Below, piece by piece: positions 1-10,421 of a stretch of DNA of 37,178 nt (positions are counted from its first letter, which is position 1; each line of letters begins with the position of its first letter). The stretch is from Burkholderiaceae bacterium (GTDB lineage Bacteria > Pseudomonadota > Gammaproteobacteria > Burkholderiales > Burkholderiaceae_C). The translations under genes were made by a program, and so were the position numbers. The DNA is taken from NCBI GenBank assembly GCA_014879655.1, contig JACSRS010000033.1, positions 1 to 37,178 on the forward strand, written 5' to 3'. A model generated the notes under the pieces. The model searched no databases, had not been told where the DNA came from, and saw only the letters and a program-made list of their open reading frames with translations.

Positions 1-26
1 GTATGGTTGGATACGGGTCCGCAGAT

Positions 27-1205
27 TCAGGTTTCAGACTCATCGGTATCAGCGGGAATCTGCAAGCTTATACCAAGCTCCGGCTCCCGTTTGGCCAGCT
101 CGGAAAGCCGGGCGCGCAGTATGGGCAGTCCTTCGCCCGTTTGCGCGCTGACAAAGACGCGCGGCACAGGCCGGTCGTCAACCGGGTAGGTATCGTCCAG
201 CAACAGTGGCCGGCGCTCGGCGGGGATCGCATCGAGTTTGTTGAAGACCAGCAATTGCGGCACATCGGTGGCCCCGATTTCCGCCAGCACCTTCTGAACC
301 TCGGCCATCTGCTCCGGATGATCCGGATTGGCGCCATCGACGACATGCAACAGAAGATCGGCGTCTGCGGCCTCCAGCAACGTAGCCTTGAACGCCTCGA
401 TCAACCCGTGCGGCAGATCGCGGATGAAGCCCACGGTGTCCGACAGCGACACCGAACGGCCCGCCCCGGCCAGATACAGTTGGCGTGTGGTGGTGTCCAG
501 CGTCGCGAAGAGCTGGTCCGCCGCATAGGCACGGGCCTTCACCAGGGCATTGAACAGCGTGGACTTGCCGGCGTTGGTATAGCCGACCAGTGAAACGGCA
601 AAGGTGTCCCGCCGCTGGCGCTGGCGGCGCTGGGTGCTGCGTTGCCGCTTGACCTTTTCAAGCCGCTCGCGGGTGCGCTTGATGGCGTCACCGATCATCC
701 GGCGATCCAGTTCGATCTGGGCCTCGCCGGGTCCGCCGCGCCCTCCAATGCCGCCGCGCTGACGCTCCAGGTGGGTCCAGCGTCGCACCAGCCGCGTGCT
801 GGCATATTGCAGCCGGGCAAGCTCCACCTGCAGCTTGCCTTCATGGCTGCGCGCGCGCTGCGCGAAAATTTCAAGGATCAGCAAAGTCCGGTCATTCACC
901 GGCAGTTCCAGCCGCCGCTCCAGATTGCGCTGCTGGGCCGGGCTGAGTGACTGGTCAAACAGCACCTCGCGTGCTCCGTGCTGCTGCGCCAGAAACCGGA
1001 TTTCGTCGGCCTTGCCGCTGCCCACGAACAGGGCCGCATCCGGCGCACTGCGTTTGCAGGTCAGGCGCGCCACGGGCTCCAGTCCGGCCGTCTCGGCCAG
1101 GAGGCCAAGCTCTTCCAGATCGGCATCAAAGTGCGGCAGGCCGAAATCCACACCAACCAGGATGGCCGGCGTCTTCGGACTGACGGGCAAATCGGGTGAG
1201 CTCAA
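27..1205 (-). CDS. hflX: GTPase HflX (ribosome-splitting factor)
   Basis: HflX is a cytoplasmic GTPase of the Obg-HflX branch that binds the 50S subunit and splits stalled ribosomes under stress. Of 392 residues, about 17-200 form the HflX N-terminal domain, including the glycine-rich RGGPGEAQIE loop at 156-165 and a long basic helical stretch up to 200. The G domain follows, with GYTNAGKS at 208-215, DTVG at 256-259 and NKLD at 322-325, so all key GTP-binding motifs are intact. The first usable start is TTG at 1205; no ATG fits the family N terminus, and no good ribosome binding site precedes it. It follows hfq by 60 bases and is probably co-transcribed with it. A 19-codon frame ends across this start, which suggests translational coupling. 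Identity is secure; the exact start is not. Confidence 0.95.
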   Translation of the reverse strand: MSSPDLPVSPKTPAILVGVDFGLPHFDADLEELGLLAETAGLEPVARLTCKRSAPDAALFVGSGKADEIRFLAQQHGAREVLFDQSLSPAQQRNLERRLELPVNDRTLLILEIFAQRARSHEGKLQVELARLQYASTRLVRRWTHLERQRGGIGGRGGPGEAQIELDRRMIGDAIKRTRERLEKVKRQRSTQRRQRQRRDTFAVSLVGYTNAGKSTLFNALVKARAYAADQLFATLDTTTRQLYLAGAGRSVSLSDTVGFIRDLPHGLIEAFKATLLEAADADLLLHVVDGANPDHPEQMAEVQKVLAEIGATDVPQLLVFNKLDAIPAERRPLLLDDTYPVDDRPVPRVFVSAQTGEGLPILRARLSELAKREPELGISLQIPADTDESET

Positions 1206-1261
1206 ATCTGCTCGTCAATGGCCTCGGTGGCCTTGCCGGACCGAACATCCAGATTTTTCAT
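1202..1261 (-). CDS. possible 19-codon bridging peptide between hfq and hflX
   Basis: An ATG lies four bases after the hfq stop codon (TGA GGTC ATG) and opens a frame of 19 codons reading MKNLDVRSGKATEAIDEQI. Its TGA shares bases with the TTG start of hflX (sequence TTGA). The GAGG formed by the hfq stop region could serve as a close ribosome binding site. This is directly visible. Whether it is translated is inference: its likely role would be to carry ribosomes from hfq into hflX, whose own start looks weak. No family is recognised and a chance frame of this size is quite possible. Confidence 0.25.
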   Translation of the reverse strand: MKNLDVRSGKATEAIDEQI

Positions 1262-1265
1262 GACC

Positions 1266-1514
1266 TCAGGCTGGGCCGGCTTCGGGCGTTTCGGCAGTCG
1301 AAAAATTGACAGCACGACCCGGGACAATGGTCGAAATGGCGTGCTTGTACACCATTTGCGTGACGGTATTTCTCAGCAGAACGACGTACTGGTCGAATGA
1401 TTCAATCTGGCCCTGCAACTTGATGCCGTTGACGAGATAGATGGAGACCGGCACATGCTCACGCCGCAAGGCATTGAGAAAGGGGTCCTGCAGAAGTTGG
1501 CCTTTGTTGCTCAC
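1266..1514 (-). CDS. hfq: RNA chaperone Hfq
   Basis: Hfq is an Sm-like hexameric RNA chaperone that pairs small regulatory RNAs with mRNAs. The 82-residue product has the usual length. It carries the conserved N-terminal [11 protein letters not shown] at 9-19, the Sm1 segment around [13 protein letters not shown] (29-41), and the Sm2 YKHAISTI motif at 56-63 with the K57-H58 pair of the proximal RNA site. The start is GTG at 1514: the protein then begins (M)SNKGQ as in relatives, and GGAG sits upstream. The frame stays open further upstream but nothing there resembles Hfq. A short variable tail after residue 70 is Ala/Pro/Glu-rich. It lies between der and hflX, the usual betaproteobacterial arrangement. 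Confidence 0.97.
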   Translation of the reverse strand: MSNKGQLLQDPFLNALRREHVPVSIYLVNGIKLQGQIESFDQYVVLLRNTVTQMVYKHAISTIVPGRAVNFSTAETPEAGPA

Positions 1515-1622
1515 GATATTCTCCGTGTTCAAGAGTGATGGAAGACTGGGAACGTTACCACACGATGAGCCTGCCATCGCGGCAACGACGCCGATGCCCA
1601 CAGATTTTGGGCGACAGCGGGT

Positions 1623-2966
1623 TCAACGCGAATTGCCGGACACAAACGGGTTGTCCGACGACTTCATTTCAATCCGAAGGGGCGTGCCAACCAGGTCAAA
1701 CGCCTTGCGGAACCGCCCCTCCAGGAAGCGGCGGTACGCATCTGTCACGTGTTCGAGCGAATTGCCATGAATCACGATGACCGGCGGTGACATGCCGCCC
1801 TGGTGGGCGTAACGCAGCTTGGGACGAAACATCCCTGCCCGCTGTGGCGCCTGAAACTGCACGGCTTCCAGCAACAGGCGCGTCAGCACTGGCGTCGGCA
1901 TCTTGCAGGTTGCCGCGCGGTGCGCCTGCACGATGGAAGCCCATACCGGCGACAGACCCTGCCGCTTTTTCGCAGAAATGAAATGCAGGTTAGCGAACTT
2001 CAGAAATGGCAGCCGCGTTTCGATTGCGCGTTGCACCAGTTCACGCTGGTAGGCATCCACCGCATCCCATTTGTTGACCGCCAGCACGATGGCGCGCCCG
2101 CTTTCCAGCGCGTACCCGGCAATATGAGCGTCCTGGTCCGTCACGCCCTGCGTCGCGTCCAGCAGCAGCACCACCACGTGCGCGGACTCAATGGCCTGCA
2201 AGGTCTTGACGACAGAAAACTTCTCGATCGCTTCAAAAACCCGGCCCTTGCGCCGCAACCCGGCCGTGTCGATCAGTTCAAAGCGCCGGCCGTCCTTTTC
2301 GAACGGGACCGATATCGCATCCCGGGTGGTGCCGGGCAGGTCGAAGGCGACCAGGCGTTCTTCGCCCAGCCACGTATTGATCAGCGTCGACTTTCCGACG
2401 TTCGGCCTGCCGGCAACGGCCAGACGGACGACCGACGGATCCTCAGGCGCAGGTTCGTCCTGCTCCTCGGGCAAGGCCAGCAGTGCCATTGCCTGATCAA
2501 TCAGGCTGCGGATTCCCTGTCCATGGGCTGCCGAGACGGGCAGCACATCGCCGAAGCCCAGTTCAAAGAACTCAGCCAGTTGGCCGCTGGCTTTCAGACC
2601 TTCGGCCTTGTTTGCCGCCAGCACGCAGGGCTTGCCCAGTTTGCGCAAGTAGCGCGCAATGTCGTGATCCTGCGCTGACAGTCCGGAACGGGCATCGACC
2701 ACCAGCACCACGACGTCGGCTTCGGCAACAGCCTGCCGGGTCTGGTGGGCCATCTCCTTGTATATGCCGTCAGCAGCATCCGGCTCGAAACCGCCGGTAT
2801 CGATCACGATGAACTCGTGTTGGCCTTGACGCGCATTTCCATAGTGGCGGTCGCGCGTCAGGCCGGCGAAATCTGCGACGATAGCGTCGCGCGATTTCGT
2901 CATCCGGTTGAAAAGCGTGGACTTTCCGACGTTGGGCCGACCAACGAGCGCCAATACGGGCTTCAA
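1623..2966 (-). CDS. der: ribosome biogenesis GTPase Der (EngA)
   Basis: Der is an essential GTPase for 50S assembly and the only bacterial GTPase family with two tandem G domains. In the 447 residues the first domain has GRPNVGKS at 9-16, DTGG at 56-59 and NKAE at 119-122. The second has GRPNVGKS at 186-193, DTAG at 233-236 and NKWD at 298-301. A C-terminal KH-like domain fills about 355-447. The start is TTG at 2966 ([12 protein letters not shown]), which places the first P-loop at the normal distance; the ribosome binding site is weak. It lies 22 bases after bamB and is followed by hfq after 108 bases. Confidence 0.96.
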   Translation of the reverse strand: MKPVLALVGRPNVGKSTLFNRMTKSRDAIVADFAGLTRDRHYGNARQGQHEFIVIDTGGFEPDAADGIYKEMAHQTRQAVAEADVVVLVVDARSGLSAQDHDIARYLRKLGKPCVLAANKAEGLKASGQLAEFFELGFGDVLPVSAAHGQGIRSLIDQAMALLALPEEQDEPAPEDPSVVRLAVAGRPNVGKSTLINTWLGEERLVAFDLPGTTRDAISVPFEKDGRRFELIDTAGLRRKGRVFEAIEKFSVVKTLQAIESAHVVVLLLDATQGVTDQDAHIAGYALESGRAIVLAVNKWDAVDAYQRELVQRAIETRLPFLKFANLHFISAKKRQGLSPVWASIVQAHRAATCKMPTPVLTRLLLEAVQFQAPQRAGMFRPKLRYAHQGGMSPPVIVIHGNSLEHVTDAYRRFLEGRFRKAFDLVGTPLRIEMKSSDNPFVSGNSR

Positions 2967-2988
2967 GTTTGATAAATCCGGTTTGGCG

Positions 2989-4128
2989 TCATTCAGGTTT
3001 GAAGCCGAAAACGCCGCCGTTTCGAGTCACGGCAATGAGCGTGTTGTCCGCGAGAACGGGTGCCGTCACAATCGGAGACCCGTCCGTGGGCAGTCGGTTG
3101 AGCGGTGTGCCGTTTTCAACCGACAACAGGTGCAGCAAGCCGGCTTGGTCGCCCACAACCACCGACCGACCAACCGCCAAGGGCGCCGACAGGCCACGGA
3201 ATCGCAGGCGCTCCGAGACCCACATCCGGTCGCCGTTGTTGCGATTCCAGGCGATGATCTTGCCGTCTGACTCAACGCCGAAAACAAAGCGATCATCGCC
3301 GGAGATGCCCGAAACACCCGTCGACGGCTGGGACCACAGCAAGGCGCCGCGAGAAACGTCCACACAACCGACCGCCGCCTGGAAAGCCCGGGCGCAGACG
3401 ACGTTGCCCTCCCGGCTGACGCCGGCGACCAGTTCAACGAGACGCTCGATGTCGTTGCCACCACGCGGCGTCGCGATGGGGACCTCCCAACGCACGCTCC
3501 CGTTGAGCGGGTTGATGCCGACCATTCGCCCCGAAATGCCAACCACGAGCGTGTCACCGACGGCCATGAGCAGGCCGGAATGGCGCAGAACCAGGGGCTC
3601 ACCCTGAGGGCGCTGCAACGCCCAGAGGCGCGCACCGGAATCACCGTCAAATGCATGGACCGAACGGTCCGCCGCCAACACAAAGACGCGGGCACCGGCA
3701 ACCAGCGGCGCCGTGTACACCTGCGCGTTCATGCGCTTTCGCCAGAGTACTTTGCCATCGCGCAAAACGATGACATGATTGGATCGCGAGACGACGGCCG
3801 CAGTCTGGCCATCACTGCCGACGCCGGCAGTCAGGGCTTCGCCGGCACTCGCGCGCCAGAACTCGCGCCCGGTGGACGCATTCAGAACCGACACTGCACC
3901 ATCGGAACTGGAGACGGCTACGCGGTCGCCGGCGACCGGCACGGTCAGCGGCATATTGACCGCGCCGATGCTGGCACTCCAGGCCTGAGCCACGCCCAGC
4001 AGTGCAGCATTAGGCGGTAGCTCGGCCGGCTTGGGCTTGTCGCCGGAGCTCGAACAGGCCTGCAACGCAAACGCGGCAATGACCGCAGCAGTCAAGCGCA
4101 GCAACAATGCCCTGGTGAATGCCGGCAC
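2989..4128 (-). CDS. bamB: outer-membrane assembly lipoprotein BamB
   Basis: BamB is the beta-propeller lipoprotein of the BAM complex, which folds barrels into the outer membrane from the periplasmic side. The 379-residue product has a type II signal peptide with lipobox LQAC, so lipidation would be at Cys25. After a Ser/Lys/Pro spacer come repeated PQQ-like blades, recognisable by recurring patterns such as [30 protein letters not shown] and [10 protein letters not shown]. Length matches the family. The start is GTG at 4128, two bases after the yfgM stop, so the two are almost certainly translationally coupled. Neighbours yfgM and der are the standard ones. The partner BamD is also in this window at 14144. 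Confidence 0.95.
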   Translation of the reverse strand: MPAFTRALLLRLTAAVIAAFALQACSSSGDKPKPAELPPNAALLGVAQAWSASIGAVNMPLTVPVAGDRVAVSSSDGAVSVLNASTGREFWRASAGEALTAGVGSDGQTAAVVSRSNHVIVLRDGKVLWRKRMNAQVYTAPLVAGARVFVLAADRSVHAFDGDSGARLWALQRPQGEPLVLRHSGLLMAVGDTLVVGISGRMVGINPLNGSVRWEVPIATPRGGNDIERLVELVAGVSREGNVVCARAFQAAVGCVDVSRGALLWSQPSTGVSGISGDDRFVFGVESDGKIIAWNRNNGDRMWVSERLRFRGLSAPLAVGRSVVVGDQAGLLHLLSVENGTPLNRLPTDGSPIVTAPVLADNTLIAVTRNGGVFGFKPE

Positions 4129-4130
4129 GC

Positions 4131-4799
4131 TCAGGCCCCTTTTGTCGCCGGCACTGCGGCGGGCTCTACACCAAGCGCATTGAGCTTGATTTCAACCAGG
4201 CGACGGTACTCCGACCGTTCGTCAAAAAGCCTGAAGGCCTTCTGATAATGCGTCACCGCGCGTTCCCGACTGCCCTGCAGGTTGGCCACATCGCCCCTGC
4301 GGTCTTCAACCAGCGCCTCGAACTCGGTCGGGAAGGGTTTTTCGAGAATCTTGAGCGCTTCGTCGTAGGCCTTCGTCTCCATCGCCAGCCCTGCCAGCCG
4401 CAGTCGCGCGATGGCTGCATAGGCCGCGTCAGGCGTGCTGTCAACAACCCACTGCAGTGCCTGCTTTGCAAGATCCGGCTTCGCGTTTTCCTGAAAAACC
4501 CTGGCCCCCAGCATCACGCCCTGGCTTGCATAGGTGGTGCGGCTGTACTTGTCCTTGATGTCGGCCGTGGCCCGCTCCAGGCGCTGCAAGTCGCCAGCCG
4601 CAGCCGCACGATCGATTTCGTCGTACATCGCTGCCGCCTGAATGGCCTGACTGCGCTGCCAGTACTGATAACCATTCCAAGCCGCGATGCTGCCAAATAC
4701 GGCAATCAGCACCCACGTGATGAGGTTGCCATACGTCTTCCAGAAATGCTTGAGTTCATCAAGCTGTTCCTGTTCTTCGAGGTCGAGGTGTTTTGCCAT
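4131..4799 (-). CDS. yfgM: YfgM-family tetratricopeptide membrane protein
   Basis: This is a 222-residue bitopic inner-membrane protein. A charged cytoplasmic N terminus (1-22) is followed by one membrane segment at about 24-42 and a periplasmic helical region with TPR-like repeats (TPR_21 family). In enterobacteria YfgM sits at the Sec translocon with PpiD and helps hand envelope proteins to periplasmic chaperones; that role is from the family. The ATG at 4799 lies 12 bases after hisS, and the gene ends two bases before bamB. The hisS-yfgM-bamB-der order supports the call. No catalytic residues are expected. Confidence 0.9.
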   Translation of the reverse strand: MAKHLDLEEQEQLDELKHFWKTYGNLITWVLIAVFGSIAAWNGYQYWQRSQAIQAAAMYDEIDRAAAAGDLQRLERATADIKDKYSRTTYASQGVMLGARVFQENAKPDLAKQALQWVVDSTPDAAYAAIARLRLAGLAMETKAYDEALKILEKPFPTEFEALVEDRRGDVANLQGSRERAVTHYQKAFRLFDERSEYRRLVEIKLNALGVEPAAVPATKGA

Positions 4800-4811
4800 G
4801 TCGCTTTCGCT

Positions 4812-6125
4812 TTAAGCTTTGGATTGTAGGGTCTGTGCCCATTCGACAAGACCCGCCAGGGGAACGGTGCATTGCTCGCCAGCGCCGTCGCGCAGGAACT
4901 TAACCGTCGCCTCTTCGCGGGACAACTCGTCGGACCCAAAGATCAGTGCAAACCGGGCCCCGCTGGCGTCGGCCTTGCGAAACTGCGACTTCACGCTGCC
5001 CCAGCCGTCGGCACCACCCGCGTGCATCTGAACACTGCGGCCGGACTGCCGCAGCGCCTGCGCGGCCTTGAAAGCGACCGGCAGGGCCGTCGGGTCCGGT
5101 ACAACGGCATAGAAATCAGGAACCTGGCGCGCCGGAGAAGACTGCGCGGCCCGCACGAGTTCCAGCACCCGCTCCACGCCCAGCGCCCAGCCCACGGCTG
5201 GTGCCGGCTTGCCACCGACCTGCTCGATGAGGTAGTCATAGCGACCGCCGCCACAAATTGTTCCCTGCGAGCCAAGTTGGTCGGTGACGAACTCGAAAAC
5301 GGTCAGGTTGTAGTAATCCATGCCGCGCACCAGACGGGAATTCACCGTGTAGGCGATACCGTTGTTGTCCAGAATCGCCTGCAGCGATTCAAAATGTGCC
5401 AGCGACGGGCCGCCCAGGAAGTCCAACATCCTGGGCGCCGCTTCGAGCATTTTCCGCATCGCCGGATTCTTGCTGTCGAGAATCCGTAGCGGGTTGCTGT
5501 GCAATCGGCGCAGGCTGTCTTCGTCCAGCAGATCGCGGTGCTGTTCCAGGTACGCGATCAAGGCGGTGCGATGGGCGCGACGCTCGTCGGGTTGTCCGAG
5601 GCTGTTCAGTTCCAGACGCACGCCCGTCAATCCCAGTTCGCGCCAGAGGGAATCGGCCAGCAGAATCAGTTCGGCATCGACCTCGGCGCCACCAAAGCCG
5701 AGGACCTCGGCGCCGATCTGGTGAAACTGGCGGTAGCGACCGCGCTGCGGCCGCTCGTGCCGGAACATCGGCCCCATGTAGTAGAGACGTTTGCCACCGT
5801 CGTGCAGCATCGAGTGTTCGACGGCAGCGCGGACCACGCTGGCGGTGCATTCCGGTCGCAGGGTCAGGGCCTCACCATTGAGCCTGTCCTCGAACGAATA
5901 CATCTCTTTTTCGACGATATCGGTGACCTCACCCAGACTGCGAACGAACAGGCCGGTGGGCTCGACGATCGGCGTCCGGATGTTGCTGTAGGCGTAACGG
6001 TGCATCTGGGCGCGCACGGTTTCCTCAAACCATTCCCACAGTCCGGACTCACCAGGCAGGATGTCATTCATGCCTTTGACGGCAGTGATCTTCTCCACAC
6101 GTTTTACATTCAGCTTTTCAGTCAT
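4812..6125 (-). CDS. hisS: histidyl-tRNA synthetase
   Basis: HisS charges tRNA-His and is a class II synthetase. The 437 residues include motif 2 ([15 protein letters not shown], 122-136), the histidine-specific LVRGMDYYN at 265-273, CGGGRYD at 291-297, and motif 3 around [12 protein letters not shown] at 312-323. A C-terminal anticodon-binding domain covers about 335-437. The reading frame is open well upstream of this point, but the family N terminus begins at the ATG at 6125 ([10 protein letters not shown]). That start overlaps the ispG stop by one base (TGATG), a classic coupled junction. All signature motifs are intact. Confidence 0.97.
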   Translation of the reverse strand: MTEKLNVKRVEKITAVKGMNDILPGESGLWEWFEETVRAQMHRYAYSNIRTPIVEPTGLFVRSLGEVTDIVEKEMYSFEDRLNGEALTLRPECTASVVRAAVEHSMLHDGGKRLYYMGPMFRHERPQRGRYRQFHQIGAEVLGFGGAEVDAELILLADSLWRELGLTGVRLELNSLGQPDERRAHRTALIAYLEQHRDLLDEDSLRRLHSNPLRILDSKNPAMRKMLEAAPRMLDFLGGPSLAHFESLQAILDNNGIAYTVNSRLVRGMDYYNLTVFEFVTDQLGSQGTICGGGRYDYLIEQVGGKPAPAVGWALGVERVLELVRAAQSSPARQVPDFYAVVPDPTALPVAFKAAQALRQSGRSVQMHAGGADGWGSVKSQFRKADASGARFALIFGSDELSREEATVKFLRDGAGEQCTVPLAGLVEWAQTLQSKA

Positions 6126-7411
6126 CACGCTTGTTGTTCTGTCATTGCCGCAGCCGCGCTGGCGCCGAAACGGTTTTCGATGTAGCGCTCGACGATGTCC
6201 TGAAACTCGTGCGCGATGGACTCGCCACGCAAGGTCAGCCGCTTTTCGCCGTCGATGAACACCGGCGCTGCTGGCGCCTCCCCGGTGCCCGGCAGGCTGA
6301 TGCCGATGTCGGCATGCTTGCTTTCGCCGGGGCCGTTGACGATACATCCCATCACCGCCACCTTGAGCGACTCCACGCCGGGATAACGCGCGCGCCAGAC
6401 CGGCATCTGGGCGCGCAGGAAGTCGTCGATCTGCTTGGCCAGTTCCTGGAACGTGACGCTGGTCGTGCGGCCGCAACCGGGACATGCAGTCACGCTGGGA
6501 ACAAACTTTCGCAAGCCCATGGCCTGCAGGATTTCTGTCGCAATGACAACCTCCTGCGTTCGCGCCTCGCCCGGTTGCGGCGTGAGCGAAACGCGAATCG
6601 TGTCTCCGATCCCCTCTTGCAGCAGCACGGAAAGCGCGGCGGTGGATGCGACCGTCCCTTTGGTCGCCATGCCCGCCTCGGTCAGCCCAAGATGCAAGGC
6701 GTAATCGCAGCGGCGGGCCAATTCCCGATAGACCGCGATCAAGTCCTGGACACCGCTGACCTTGCAGGACAGCATGATCTGGTCACCATTCAGCCCCATA
6801 TCCTGTGCACGCTGCGCAGAGCCAATCGCCGAGCTGATGAGTGCCTCATACATGACCTGCCGAGCTTCCCAGGGCTCGCTTCGCCGGCTGTTCTGATCCA
6901 TCAGGTCGGCGAGCAACTCCTGATCCAGGCTGCCCCAGTTCACGCCAATGCGAACCGGTTTGTCCCATTTCATCGCCGCTTCGATCATCTGGCCGAACTG
7001 CCGGTCGCGCTTGAGCCCTTTGCCGACATTGCCGGGATTGATCCGGTACTTGGAAAGCGCCCGGGCACAATCCGGGAAATCGGACAGCAGCCGATGACCG
7101 TTGTAATGGAAATCACCGATCAGCGGGACATCGATCCCCATCCGGTCCAGCTGATCACGCACATGCGGAACCGCCTGCGCAGCCTCCGGCGTATTGACCG
7201 TGATTCGCACCAGTTCGGAACCGGCCAGAGCCAGCTCCTTGACCTGAATGGCCGTCCCGATGGCGTCGACCGTATCGGTATTGGTCATCGACTGCACCCG
7301 AACAGGCGCCGCGCCACCCACGGTGACCACCCGGTCACCCCAGCGCACGGTTGATTGCCGGGACCGACGCGGTTGCGCCTCCCCGACCGGTATCGGCTTG
7401 AGGTTGTCCAT
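6125..7411 (-). CDS. ispG: 4-hydroxy-3-methylbut-2-enyl diphosphate synthase IspG (GcpE)
   Basis: IspG catalyses the penultimate step of the MEP isoprenoid pathway, reducing methylerythritol cyclodiphosphate to HMBPP with a [4Fe-4S] cluster. The 428-residue protein has the TIM-barrel half with [10 protein letters not shown] near 38-47. The iron-sulfur half carries CPGC (Cys310, Cys313) and GCIVNGPGE, giving Cys356 and Glu363 as the remaining cluster ligands. The start is ATG at 7411 ([10 protein letters not shown]), overlapping the rodZ stop by one base (TGATG); sequence upstream of it in frame belongs to rodZ coding DNA. It is coupled to hisS in the same way at its 3' end. Confidence 0.97.
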   Translation of the reverse strand: MDNLKPIPVGEAQPRRSRQSTVRWGDRVVTVGGAAPVRVQSMTNTDTVDAIGTAIQVKELALAGSELVRITVNTPEAAQAVPHVRDQLDRMGIDVPLIGDFHYNGHRLLSDFPDCARALSKYRINPGNVGKGLKRDRQFGQMIEAAMKWDKPVRIGVNWGSLDQELLADLMDQNSRRSEPWEARQVMYEALISSAIGSAQRAQDMGLNGDQIMLSCKVSGVQDLIAVYRELARRCDYALHLGLTEAGMATKGTVASTAALSVLLQEGIGDTIRVSLTPQPGEARTQEVVIATEILQAMGLRKFVPSVTACPGCGRTTSVTFQELAKQIDDFLRAQMPVWRARYPGVESLKVAVMGCIVNGPGESKHADIGISLPGTGEAPAAPVFIDGEKRLTLRGESIAHEFQDIVERYIENRFGASAAAAMTEQQA

Positions 7412-8367
7412 CACGGTTTGATGTCGAAGCGGGCGACGTTGCTGCGCGAATGCGGCGTCAGGTCGAACGGCTTGCCGTTGACGGACAGGGACGTCACGTC
7501 CGCCCGGCCCACCACAACGGTCAGCGGCAAGGTTCCGGAGGCTGATGCGGTCTGTCCGGCCTGCATCAGCTGCTTGAAGACCACGACGCCACGCGCATCC
7601 GTGACTTCGATCCACGAATCGCCGGTTGTTGCGAAGACCAGCGGCCCTTCCGCCACAGGGGCTGCCGCCGAAGCCGGCCGATCAGCGACCGGCGGCACCG
7701 CTATTGAACCGGGTAGCGTTGCAGTCTGCGGTGCTTCATTGACGGACGCCGCCGCCGTGGGCAGCGCCGGCTCGGACCGCATGCCGTCACCTGTCGGTTG
7801 CACAGGCGGCGCAACTGCGCCGGCCTTCTGGGCTGCAGCGCCGGACAGATCCGTCAGCCCTGATGACGCGGGCTTCCCGCTTTCGGTGGAGGTCACATCT
7901 CTGCCCGGCCACAGCGCGGGCCAGCTCTCCAACGGTGGCATCAGGTACAGCGCCAGCGCACCGAGCAACAGCGCGCCAACCAGCAGCATCAGCGGGCGGG
8001 ACAGGCCGGGGGCCAGACCGCCTGCGGATCCTGAGGCATCCTTGAAAGGTTTGTTGATGCCCTGGTCGTCCGGGATGTACCGCGGGGTCACAGCAGGCAA
8101 ACCGGTCATTACCGCAGCAGGATCCACTTTCAAGACCCGACACACGCTAGCCGCCAGTGCTCGAGCAAAAACCGTATCGGGCAATTGATCCCATTGGCCG
8201 GACTCCAGGGCACCCAGCTTGCCCACTGGAACCTTCAGAATGGATGCAAGCGCTTCAATCGAAAGACCCGCAGCCTCGCGCGCTTCGCGAAGCAGGCTGC
8301 CTGAATCTGGCGGCTGCTCAGACGATTTCTCCGCAGAAGAGAAACTGCTGATGGCTCCCTCATTCAT
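7411..8367 (-). CDS. rodZ: RodZ-like cytoskeletal membrane protein
   Basis: RodZ links MreB filaments to the wall-elongation machinery. The 318-residue product has a cytoplasmic helix-turn-helix domain of the Cro/C1 type at about 23-90 ([16 protein letters not shown]), a basic linker, one membrane helix at about 125-143, and a periplasmic Ala/Pro/Thr-rich spacer. A C-terminal DUF4115 beta domain covers about 235-318. The chosen start is ATG at 8367 because GAGGGG lies seven bases before it. It overlaps the 3' end of pilW by 8 bases (ATGAATGA). Two in-frame ATGs further upstream are possible but lie inside pilW without a better ribosome binding site. The rodZ-ispG pairing is usual in proteobacteria. 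Confidence 0.9.
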   Translation of the reverse strand: MNEGAISSFSSAEKSSEQPPDSGSLLREAREAAGLSIEALASILKVPVGKLGALESGQWDQLPDTVFARALAASVCRVLKVDPAAVMTGLPAVTPRYIPDDQGINKPFKDASGSAGGLAPGLSRPLMLLVGALLLGALALYLMPPLESWPALWPGRDVTSTESGKPASSGLTDLSGAAAQKAGAVAPPVQPTGDGMRSEPALPTAAASVNEAPQTATLPGSIAVPPVADRPASAAAPVAEGPLVFATTGDSWIEVTDARGVVVFKQLMQAGQTASASGTLPLTVVVGRADVTSLSVNGKPFDLTPHSRSNVARFDIKP

Positions 8368-9235
8368 CAAACGCCCCTCGATCATAGGCCTGAGCTTCAC
8401 GGGACTGGGGATATCGGCGCTTCAACTGCGTCACCAGTTGAAGCATCGCTTCCTGGTTGTTCATCTTTCGCTCGACCTTGACACCCAACCAGAACGATTC
8501 GGCATTGGCCAGCGCACTGTTGTTGAGCCGCCGAATATAGAACTGGGCTTTTTCGTAATCGCCACGCTGGTACAGCAGCGTCGCAAGGTTGTAACCGGTC
8601 ACCGGGTTTCCGGCATCCAGTTCGTAGGAGCGCAGCAAGCTGCGCTCAGCCTCGGCCATCCGGCCTTCTCGCGCCTCACAGATGCCCTGCGCCAGCAACG
8701 TTTTTGCGCGCTCGGGATAGAGCGGATGGCCCATGACTTCGTCGAACATTTTCTTCGCCTCGGCATAACGCTGGCCCTGACAAAGAAACCAGCCATAGTT
8801 GTGCAGCACATTGGCATCGCGCGGGTTGAGTGAAATGGCCTTGCGAAAGCTCTCTTCGGCAAGCACGGGATCGTTCAGGCGCATGTAGATCAACCCGCGC
8901 AGGTCGTAGGCTTCGGCAAACGCGGGATCGATCACGAGAACCTGTTTCAACTCGTCCAGTGCGACAGTCGTTTTCCCTTGTTCAAAATAGCCGATCGCCA
9001 GCGTCAACCGAATGCGCGCCCGCCGGCGGCTTTCCGGCTCGTCAGATGCGGTCATCATCTCGGTACTCTGACGCGCGGCGGGTCGTGTCGCAGCTGAATT
9101 CGGCTGCTCACCGTTGGGTGTCCCATATTGGGCACGCACATCAAAAGCCAGTGATCCAGCTACAAGCACACCGACTGCGAGCAACCATGCCCCGCCCCTC
9201 TTCGGGGAAAGGGATCTCGACTTTTGATGCGTCAT
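8360..9235 (-). CDS. pilW: type IV pilus biogenesis/stability protein PilW (PilF-type TPR protein)
   Basis: PilW/PilF proteins are periplasmic-face outer-membrane TPR proteins needed for secretin assembly and pilus stability. The 291 residues have an N-terminal signal-like segment at about 14-35 ending VRA-QY, a short low-complexity linker, then TPR repeats from about 70 onward (for example [40 protein letters not shown]). Known PilW/PilF proteins are lipoproteins, yet no lipobox cysteine is present here, so this one may be a soluble periplasmic form or anchored by an uncleaved signal. The ATG overlaps the rlmN stop as ATGA. The rlmN-pilW-rodZ context supports the name; no other pilus genes are in the window. 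Confidence 0.85.
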   Translation of the reverse strand: MTHQKSRSLSPKRGGAWLLAVGVLVAGSLAFDVRAQYGTPNGEQPNSAATRPAARQSTEMMTASDEPESRRRARIRLTLAIGYFEQGKTTVALDELKQVLVIDPAFAEAYDLRGLIYMRLNDPVLAEESFRKAISLNPRDANVLHNYGWFLCQGQRYAEAKKMFDEVMGHPLYPERAKTLLAQGICEAREGRMAEAERSLLRSYELDAGNPVTGYNLATLLYQRGDYEKAQFYIRRLNNSALANAESFWLGVKVERKMNNQEAMLQLVTQLKRRYPQSREAQAYDRGAFDE

Positions 9236-10404
9236 TGAATGGTCCTCCTGGCGTTTCGCGGTGATTCGGAAGGGCCCGACCGGATCGGAATCTGCACAGG
9301 CTTTGCACGCTGCGCAGTGATGCGCTGGGCCACGAACGTTCGATCCTTGACATCACCGGCCAGCTGCCCACAGGCCGCATCGATGTCGTCGCCACGCGTC
9401 TTGCGAATGGTCGTGACGATACCAGCACTGACCAGGACATTGGCGAATAACTGCACAGCCTCGCGGGGAGAGCGAACGAGTCCAGAGGCGGGAAACGGAT
9501 TGAAAGGGATCAGATTGAACTTGCACCAGCCCGTCCTGCCGTTCGAATGACGCAGGACCAGGTCAACCAGTTGCCTGGCCTGCTGCTCGCTGTCATTGAC
9601 ACCATCGAGCATGCAGTATTCGAAAGTGATGAAGTCTCGCGGCGCGCTGGCCAGGTAGCGATGACATGTCGCCAGCAGTTCATCCAGCGGGTACTTGCGG
9701 TTGAGCGGAACGAGCTGATCGCGCAGCGCATCGTCCGGCGCGTGCAGCGACACAGCCAGCGCAACCGGGCAATCGGCCGCCAGCTTTTCGATGAACGGCA
9801 CCACACCAGAGGTGGACACCGTCACCCGCCGGCGCGACAGCCCGTAGGCGTGATCGTCCAGCATCACCCGCAGCGCGGGCAGCAGGGCTGTGTAGTTCTG
9901 CAAGGGCTCACCCATGCCCATCATGACCACATTCGAGATGACCCGTTCACTGGTGCCCTGTCGCTGCCGCAGTGAATGTTCCGCGAACCAGAGCTGAGCG
10001 AGAATTTCCGAAGTGGACAGATTCCGGCTGAATCCCTGGTGCCCGGTCGAGCAAAACCGGCAACCCACGGCGCACCCCGCCTGGGAAGACACACAGAGCG
10101 TGCCCCGGTCATCCTCAGGAATGAACACCGCCTCGATGGCATTGCCATCCCCGACGTCAAACAGCCATTTGATGGTGCCGTCAGCCGAGATGTGTTCGGA
10201 AATGACGGGCAGCGCAGCCACGTGCGCCCGGGTCTTGAGCTTTTCGCGCAACGATCGGGCCAGATCGGTCATCTGATCAAAATCAGATGCCCCCCTCTGG
10301 TGAATCCAGCGAAACAGCTGGGTGGCGCGAAATCGCTTCTCCCCCAGACCTTCACAGAAAGCGGCCAGCCCCTCGAGATCGAAGTTGAGCAGGTTGGCCG
10401 TCAT
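9232..10404 (-). CDS. rlmN: dual-specificity RNA methyltransferase RlmN
   Basis: RlmN is a radical-SAM enzyme that methylates C2 of A2503 in 23S rRNA and A37 of some tRNAs. The 390 residues contain the CxxxCxxC cluster motif CAVGCRFC (Cys111, Cys115, Cys118), the preceding CVSSQ with Cys104, and Cys345 in [10 protein letters not shown], corresponding to the methyl-carrying cysteine. GMGEP near 163-167 is the SAM-binding GGE-type motif. The N terminus fits the family from the ATG at 10404. It lies 17 bases after ndk and overlaps pilW by four bases. The last ~25 residues are a basic, variable tail. Confidence 0.97.
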   Translation of the reverse strand: MTANLLNFDLEGLAAFCEGLGEKRFRATQLFRWIHQRGASDFDQMTDLARSLREKLKTRAHVAALPVISEHISADGTIKWLFDVGDGNAIEAVFIPEDDRGTLCVSSQAGCAVGCRFCSTGHQGFSRNLSTSEILAQLWFAEHSLRQRQGTSERVISNVVMMGMGEPLQNYTALLPALRVMLDDHAYGLSRRRVTVSTSGVVPFIEKLAADCPVALAVSLHAPDDALRDQLVPLNRKYPLDELLATCHRYLASAPRDFITFEYCMLDGVNDSEQQARQLVDLVLRHSNGRTGWCKFNLIPFNPFPASGLVRSPREAVQLFANVLVSAGIVTTIRKTRGDDIDAACGQLAGDVKDRTFVAQRITAQRAKPVQIPIRSGPSESPRNARRTIQ

Positions 10405-10421
10405 CGCATGGGAGTCCCGGA

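Noticed and set aside
6126-6485. N-terminal extension of hisS to an upstream start
   Set aside because: The added 120 residues are out-of-frame ispG sequence, rich in Arg; the family N terminus starts at 6125 with a TGATG coupled junction.
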